Below, piece by piece: positions 21,763 to 24,613 of a stretch of DNA of 24,613 nucleotides (the first letter of the stretch is position 1; each line of letters begins with the position of its first letter). The stretch spans positions 438 to 25,050 of the forward strand of contig DKBC01000058.1 of the NCBI GenBank assembly GCA_002451065.1, read 5' to 3'. This DNA comes from Betaproteobacteria bacterium UBA6910 (GTDB lineage: Bacteria; Pseudomonadota; Gammaproteobacteria; Burkholderiales; UBA6910). Made by a program: the position numbers and the translations under genes. The notes below the pieces were generated by a model. The model made no database searches, was not told the DNA's origin, and worked only from the letters and a program-made list of their open reading frames with translations.

Positions 21763-24399
21763 ATGATCGACAGCAAGATTTCACGCCGCACGTTTCTCAA
21801 GGTCAGCGCGGGCACCACGGCCGCCGCGGCCGCCGCGCCCCGTCTGCTCCAGGCCATGGAAAACCAGCTTGGGGGCAAGGACTTCGACCCGGTGTCGATG
21901 ACGGAACGCAAGGCTATCCCCATCAACTGCCACGTGTGCAATATCCAGGACGGCGCCATCGCCTTTGTCGAGAATGGCCGCGTGGTGAAGCTGGAGGGCA
22001 ACCCCGAACACGTATCGACCCGGGGCCGGCTGTGCGCCAAGGGCAACGCCGGCATGTGGTACAGCTACGACCCGGACAGGATCCTCTATCCCCTCAAGCG
22101 GGTGGGCACCCGAGGCGAGGGCAAGTGGAAGCGGATCACCTGGGACGAGGCGCTGACCGAGGTGGCGGGGAAGCTGGACGCCGCCCTGAAAGAGGACCCA
22201 AACACCATTATGCTCAAGTGGGGCCGCAACCGGACCGGCGGAACCCTGGAGCGCTTCATGCACACCCTGGGGTCCGCGACCATCCTTAACCACACCTCGG
22301 TGTGCGAATCGTCGAAGAAGGTCGGCATGGAGCCCTGCTGGGGGCCCGACATCGAGACACCGGATTTCGCAAACACCAAGTACGTCCTGAATTTCGGCTC
22401 CAATATTCTCGAAGCCGCATACTTCCACAACCCCTTGTCCCAGCGCATCGCCGAGGGGCGCGTCGACAACAACATGAAGATCGTGACTTTCGACGTAAGG
22501 CTTTCCAACACCGCGGGCTTTTCCGACGAGTGGATTCCGGTGTTCCCGGGGACCGACGGAGCGGTGGCCCTGGCCATGGGGCATGTGATCCTGCGCGACA
22601 ATCTCCAGGATTCCGACTTCATCAACACCTGGACCAATGTCACGGTGGAAGAGCTCAGGGAGCACTACAAGCAGTTCACCCCCGAGTGGGCGGAGAAGAT
22701 TTCCGGCGTGCCGGCCGGAACCATCGAGCGCATTGCCCGGGAATTCGCCCTCACCAGGCCGGCGACCCTGTTCACCTACCGGGGGCCGGCCAAGCACCTG
22801 TACGGTTCCTACAACGAGAAGTCGTGCATGATGCTGCCGATCATGACCGGCAATATAGAGCGCCGGGGCGGATACTGCCTGCCGCGGGGGATGGGTTGGC
22901 CGCAACCCGACCCAAAGCCCGGGAAGCCCGCTAAGGATTCCATATTGGCCCATCCGCCCGAGTATCCACTGGCCTCCCACAAGGTGAGCCACCTGACGCC
23001 CTTCTTCATCACCGACGGGCGGCAGAAGATCAACGTTTACTTCACCTACCAGGACAACGCGCCTTATACGAATCCCGGTTCCATGGCGGTGTGGGGCAAG
23101 CTCTACAAGGACGAAAAGCTGATTCCGTACCTCGTCTCCATGAGCTCTCACATGGGCGAGGAAACGGCGCTGGCCGACATCATCCTGCCGGATTGCCCGT
23201 ACCTCGAGCGCTGGGAGCCCGAGTCCATGCCCAACTCCCTGTGGCCCTGGCTCGGCATCCGTCAGCCGGTGCATCCCTACTTGGGCGAGTCCCGGGAAAA
23301 CCGCGTCCTGCTGCGGGACATCATCTGGAAGCTGGACCCGGACGGCAGCCGCGGCATGAAGAAATACTGGGACTTCAAGGACGGCGAGGACTACATGCGC
23401 AAGCACTTCGACAACGTGCCCGGGTTGAAGGAAGCCGGAGGGCTGGATTTCCTCAAGAAGCACGGCGTGTGGCCCATTTACGGCAAGCTGGATCCCAAGA
23501 CCGGCAAAGTCGTCGACAAGACCGGACGCGAGATCCAGGCCGAGTACGGGCTGCACAAGAAGGAGCTTTCCGACGCGGACATGGCCGGCGCGGTGGTAGA
23601 TGCCAGGGGCCTGATCACGAAGAACGGCGGCGCCATCGGTATTCGCCGCAACGGCAAGAACTACGTCGGCTTCTCAACCGGGGATCGGCTCATCAACGTG
23701 CGCGTGGACGAGTGGGCCGACTACGGGTTCAGCCCGATGCCGACGTTCAAGCGCATTCCCTGGCACGAGACCATGAAGGAGGATGAGCTGATCATGACCA
23801 CCTTCAAGCTCAACGTCCACAAACAATCCCGGACCGCCGCAGTGAAATGGCTGGCAGAAATCGCCCACGCAAACCCGGTTTGGATGAACCCCCAGACGGC
23901 GAAGAAGCTGGGCGTGAAGACCGGTGACCTGGTGCGGGTGGAGAGCAAGGTCGGCTACCTGGTGACCAAGGCCTACGTCACCGAGGGCATCCATCCGAAG
24001 GTGGTGGCGATTCCGACGGCATTCGGCCACTGGGAGTACGGCCGCCTCGCGACCCTGAAGTTGAAGGAAAAGCCGCAATTCGGCGGCCAGGATGATCCGG
24101 ACCTCCAGAACGTATGGTGGGATGACAAGGGGGTGCATCCCAACATCATCATCCCGGTGGTTGCGGATCCCATCGGCGGCTCCCAGGGTTGGATGGACAC
24201 CGTGGTCAAGGTCGCCAAGGCCGGGCCGGACGACAAGTACGGCGACACCCAGGGTTCCTGGGACAAGCACTACGAGGCGTTCAAGGAAACCATGCGTTAT
24301 GCCTACACGGGCGACCTGCACCGCAAGATGCACCCGGAAATGGCGGCATGGGGCGGGCCGGAAAGCGTGAAACACAAGGGCGGGCACGGCGGCCATTGA
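21763..24399 (+). CDS. Tat-exported molybdopterin oxidoreductase, catalytic subunit (DMSO-reductase family, substrate unknown)
   Basis: An 878-aa catalytic subunit holding a bis-MGD molybdenum (or tungsten) cofactor. A perfect Tat motif, SRRTFLK (residues 7-13), and an Ala-rich stretch place it in the periplasm. The Fe-S motif is C56-x2-C59-x3-D63-x27-C91; spacing is exactly that of CxxCxxxCx27C relatives but the third ligand is Asp. C181 in HTSVCESS sits where PsrA/PhsA-type enzymes have the Mo-ligating Cys. The pterin-binding blocks NFGSNILEA, VFPGTDGAVALAMGH and, near the C-terminus, WMNPQTAKKLGVKTGDLVRVES are present. It ends in a His-rich tail (HKGGHGGH). ATG 21763 is chosen because the Tat motif follows directly and GGAGAG precedes it. 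Candidates include sulfur-compound, arsenic or PadB-like (phenylacetyl-CoA) oxidoreductases. The Tat signal argues against a CoA substrate, and the missing Cys against ordinary Psr/Arr/Arx types. Confidence 0.93.
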   Translation: MIDSKISRRTFLKVSAGTTAAAAAAPRLLQAMENQLGGKDFDPVSMTERKAIPINCHVCNIQDGAIAFVENGRVVKLEGNPEHVSTRGRLCAKGNAGMWYSYDPDRILYPLKRVGTRGEGKWKRITWDEALTEVAGKLDAALKEDPNTIMLKWGRNRTGGTLERFMHTLGSATILNHTSVCESSKKVGMEPCWGPDIETPDFANTKYVLNFGSNILEAAYFHNPLSQRIAEGRVDNNMKIVTFDVRLSNTAGFSDEWIPVFPGTDGAVALAMGHVILRDNLQDSDFINTWTNVTVEELREHYKQFTPEWAEKISGVPAGTIERIAREFALTRPATLFTYRGPAKHLYGSYNEKSCMMLPIMTGNIERRGGYCLPRGMGWPQPDPKPGKPAKDSILAHPPEYPLASHKVSHLTPFFITDGRQKINVYFTYQDNAPYTNPGSMAVWGKLYKDEKLIPYLVSMSSHMGEETALADIILPDCPYLERWEPESMPNSLWPWLGIRQPVHPYLGESRENRVLLRDIIWKLDPDGSRGMKKYWDFKDGEDYMRKHFDNVPGLKEAGGLDFLKKHGVWPIYGKLDPKTGKVVDKTGREIQAEYGLHKKELSDADMAGAVVDARGLITKNGGAIGIRRNGKNYVGFSTGDRLINVRVDEWADYGFSPMPTFKRIPWHETMKEDELIMTTFKLNVHKQSRTAAVKWLAEIAHANPVWMNPQTAKKLGVKTGDLVRVESKVGYLVTKAYVTEGIHPKVVAIPTAFGHWEYGRLATLKLKEKPQFGGQDDPDLQNVWWDDKGVHPNIIIPVVADPIGGSQGWMDTVVKVAKAGPDDKYGDTQGSWDKHYEAFKETMRYAYTGDLHRKMHPEMAAWGGPESVKHKGGHGGH

Positions 24400-24445
24400 C
24401 CGGCAGCCCGGCGCAACGATGAACGTCCTCCTGTGATAGGAGCTG

Positions 24446-24485
24446 CTTCGGTCCGGATCCGAGAGGTCCGGACCGGAGTCCTTTT
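24446..24485 (+). terminator. Hairpin with T-run after the Mo-enzyme gene
   Basis: CTTCGGTCCGGA (24446-24457) pairs with TCCGGACCGGAG (24467-24478) around a 9-nt loop, with one T-G wobble. TCCTTTT follows at 24479-24485. This is a good Rho-independent terminator shape. The next gene begins only 15 bases later with a Shine-Dalgarno right after the T-run, so it may be a partial terminator that lowers, but does not stop, expression of the following gene. Confidence 0.7.
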
Positions 24486-24500
24486 AGAAGGAACCCCCAA

Positions 24501-24613
24501 ATGCTGAAGGATCTTGCGATCGAAGTTCCCGCCCGCGCCAAGGGTGTTGCGCTGCCTGACCCGACCCGGATGCCCTCGCTCGAAGAGGTGAGGGCCCGGG
24601 CCGGCGTGTACCG
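24501..24613 (+). CDS. Start of an unrecognised gene (3' end outside window)
   Basis: Thirty-seven codons are visible, beginning MLKDLAIEVPARAKGVALPD and continuing to the window end without a stop. GAAGGA at 24487-24492 is a good Shine-Dalgarno for ATG 24501. It shows no signal peptide or metal motif in this short part, and I do not recognise a family. It follows the terminator-like hairpin and may be an accessory or chaperone gene of the Mo-enzyme operon, but that is only from position. Confidence 0.6.
   Translation, partial: MLKDLAIEVPARAKGVALPDPTRMPSLEEVRARAGVY

Noticed and set aside
21781..23556. Very long antisense open frame (591 codons) opposite the Mo-enzyme gene
   Set aside because: It is a mirror frame of a GC-rich gene; the + strand carries the Tat, Fe-S and molybdopterin motifs.
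21763..24399. Calling the Mo enzyme tetrathionate reductase (TtrA), arsenite oxidase (ArxA) or phenylacetyl-CoA oxidoreductase (PadB)
   Set aside because: Gene order or regulators fit partly, but the CxxCxxxD motif and separate PhnD/kinase/NtrC set do not match Ttr or Arx, and the Tat signal does not fit a cytoplasmic CoA substrate. Only the superfamily is supported.

Overview
The window is about 24.6 kb of GC-rich bacterial DNA with closely packed genes. ATGA stop/start overlaps, HEINNP-type histidine kinases, a sigma54-dependent NtrC-type regulator and an OmpR-type regulator all point to a proteobacterium. The gene content (tungsten/molybdenum oxidoreductases, quinone-linked respiration, many sensors) resembles anaerobic or facultative Betaproteobacteria or sulfur-cycle Gammaproteobacteria. 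I cannot fix the genus from the sequence. I saw no tRNA, rRNA, CRISPR array, transposase or integrase.

Region 1 (1-5897, + strand) is a tungsten/molybdenum aldehyde oxidoreductase and cofactor cluster. It starts with the 3' end of an aldehyde:ferredoxin oxidoreductase (AOR) family gene. Next come a FAD/NAD oxidoreductase that probably passes electrons between NAD(H) and the AOR, a MoaD-like protein, an unrecognised 98-aa protein, a Cache-HAMP sensor kinase, MobB, a second MoaD and MoaE. Most genes overlap or nearly touch, which suggests that the enzyme, its cofactor supply and a sensor are expressed together.

Region 2 (5938-8136) has a minus-strand two-component pair: an OmpR-type regulator and a kinase-like protein that keeps the phospho-acceptor His but has lost its ATP-binding boxes. 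A small exported protein of unknown function diverges from the pair.

Region 3 (8137-15919, + strand) is a signalling cassette. A giant membrane protein (Cache, HAMP, PAS, GAF, GAF, PAS, PAS, degenerate GGDEF, intact EAL, REC) is followed by a soluble PAS histidine kinase and a tandem REC-REC protein with no output domain. Its only visible output is c-di-GMP hydrolysis by the EAL domain.

Region 4 (15979-24613) is a regulated respiratory module. On the minus strand are a PhnD-like periplasmic binding protein, a membrane sensor kinase and an NtrC-family sigma54 activator, which together look like a three-component system. Across a 537-bp divergent spacer lies an operon for a four-cluster Fe-S protein, an NrfD-type quinone-interacting membrane protein and a Tat-exported molybdopterin oxidoreductase. 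The spacer holds a good -24/-12 promoter and an array of GGTTAC/GTAACC half-sites at enhancer distance, so the activator very likely controls the operon. The catalytic subunit has CxxCxxxD-x27-C where relatives have CxxCxxxC-x27-C. Its substrate is unknown, and this region is the best candidate for undescribed biology in the window. A hairpin with a T-run follows it, then the first 37 codons of an unrecognised gene.
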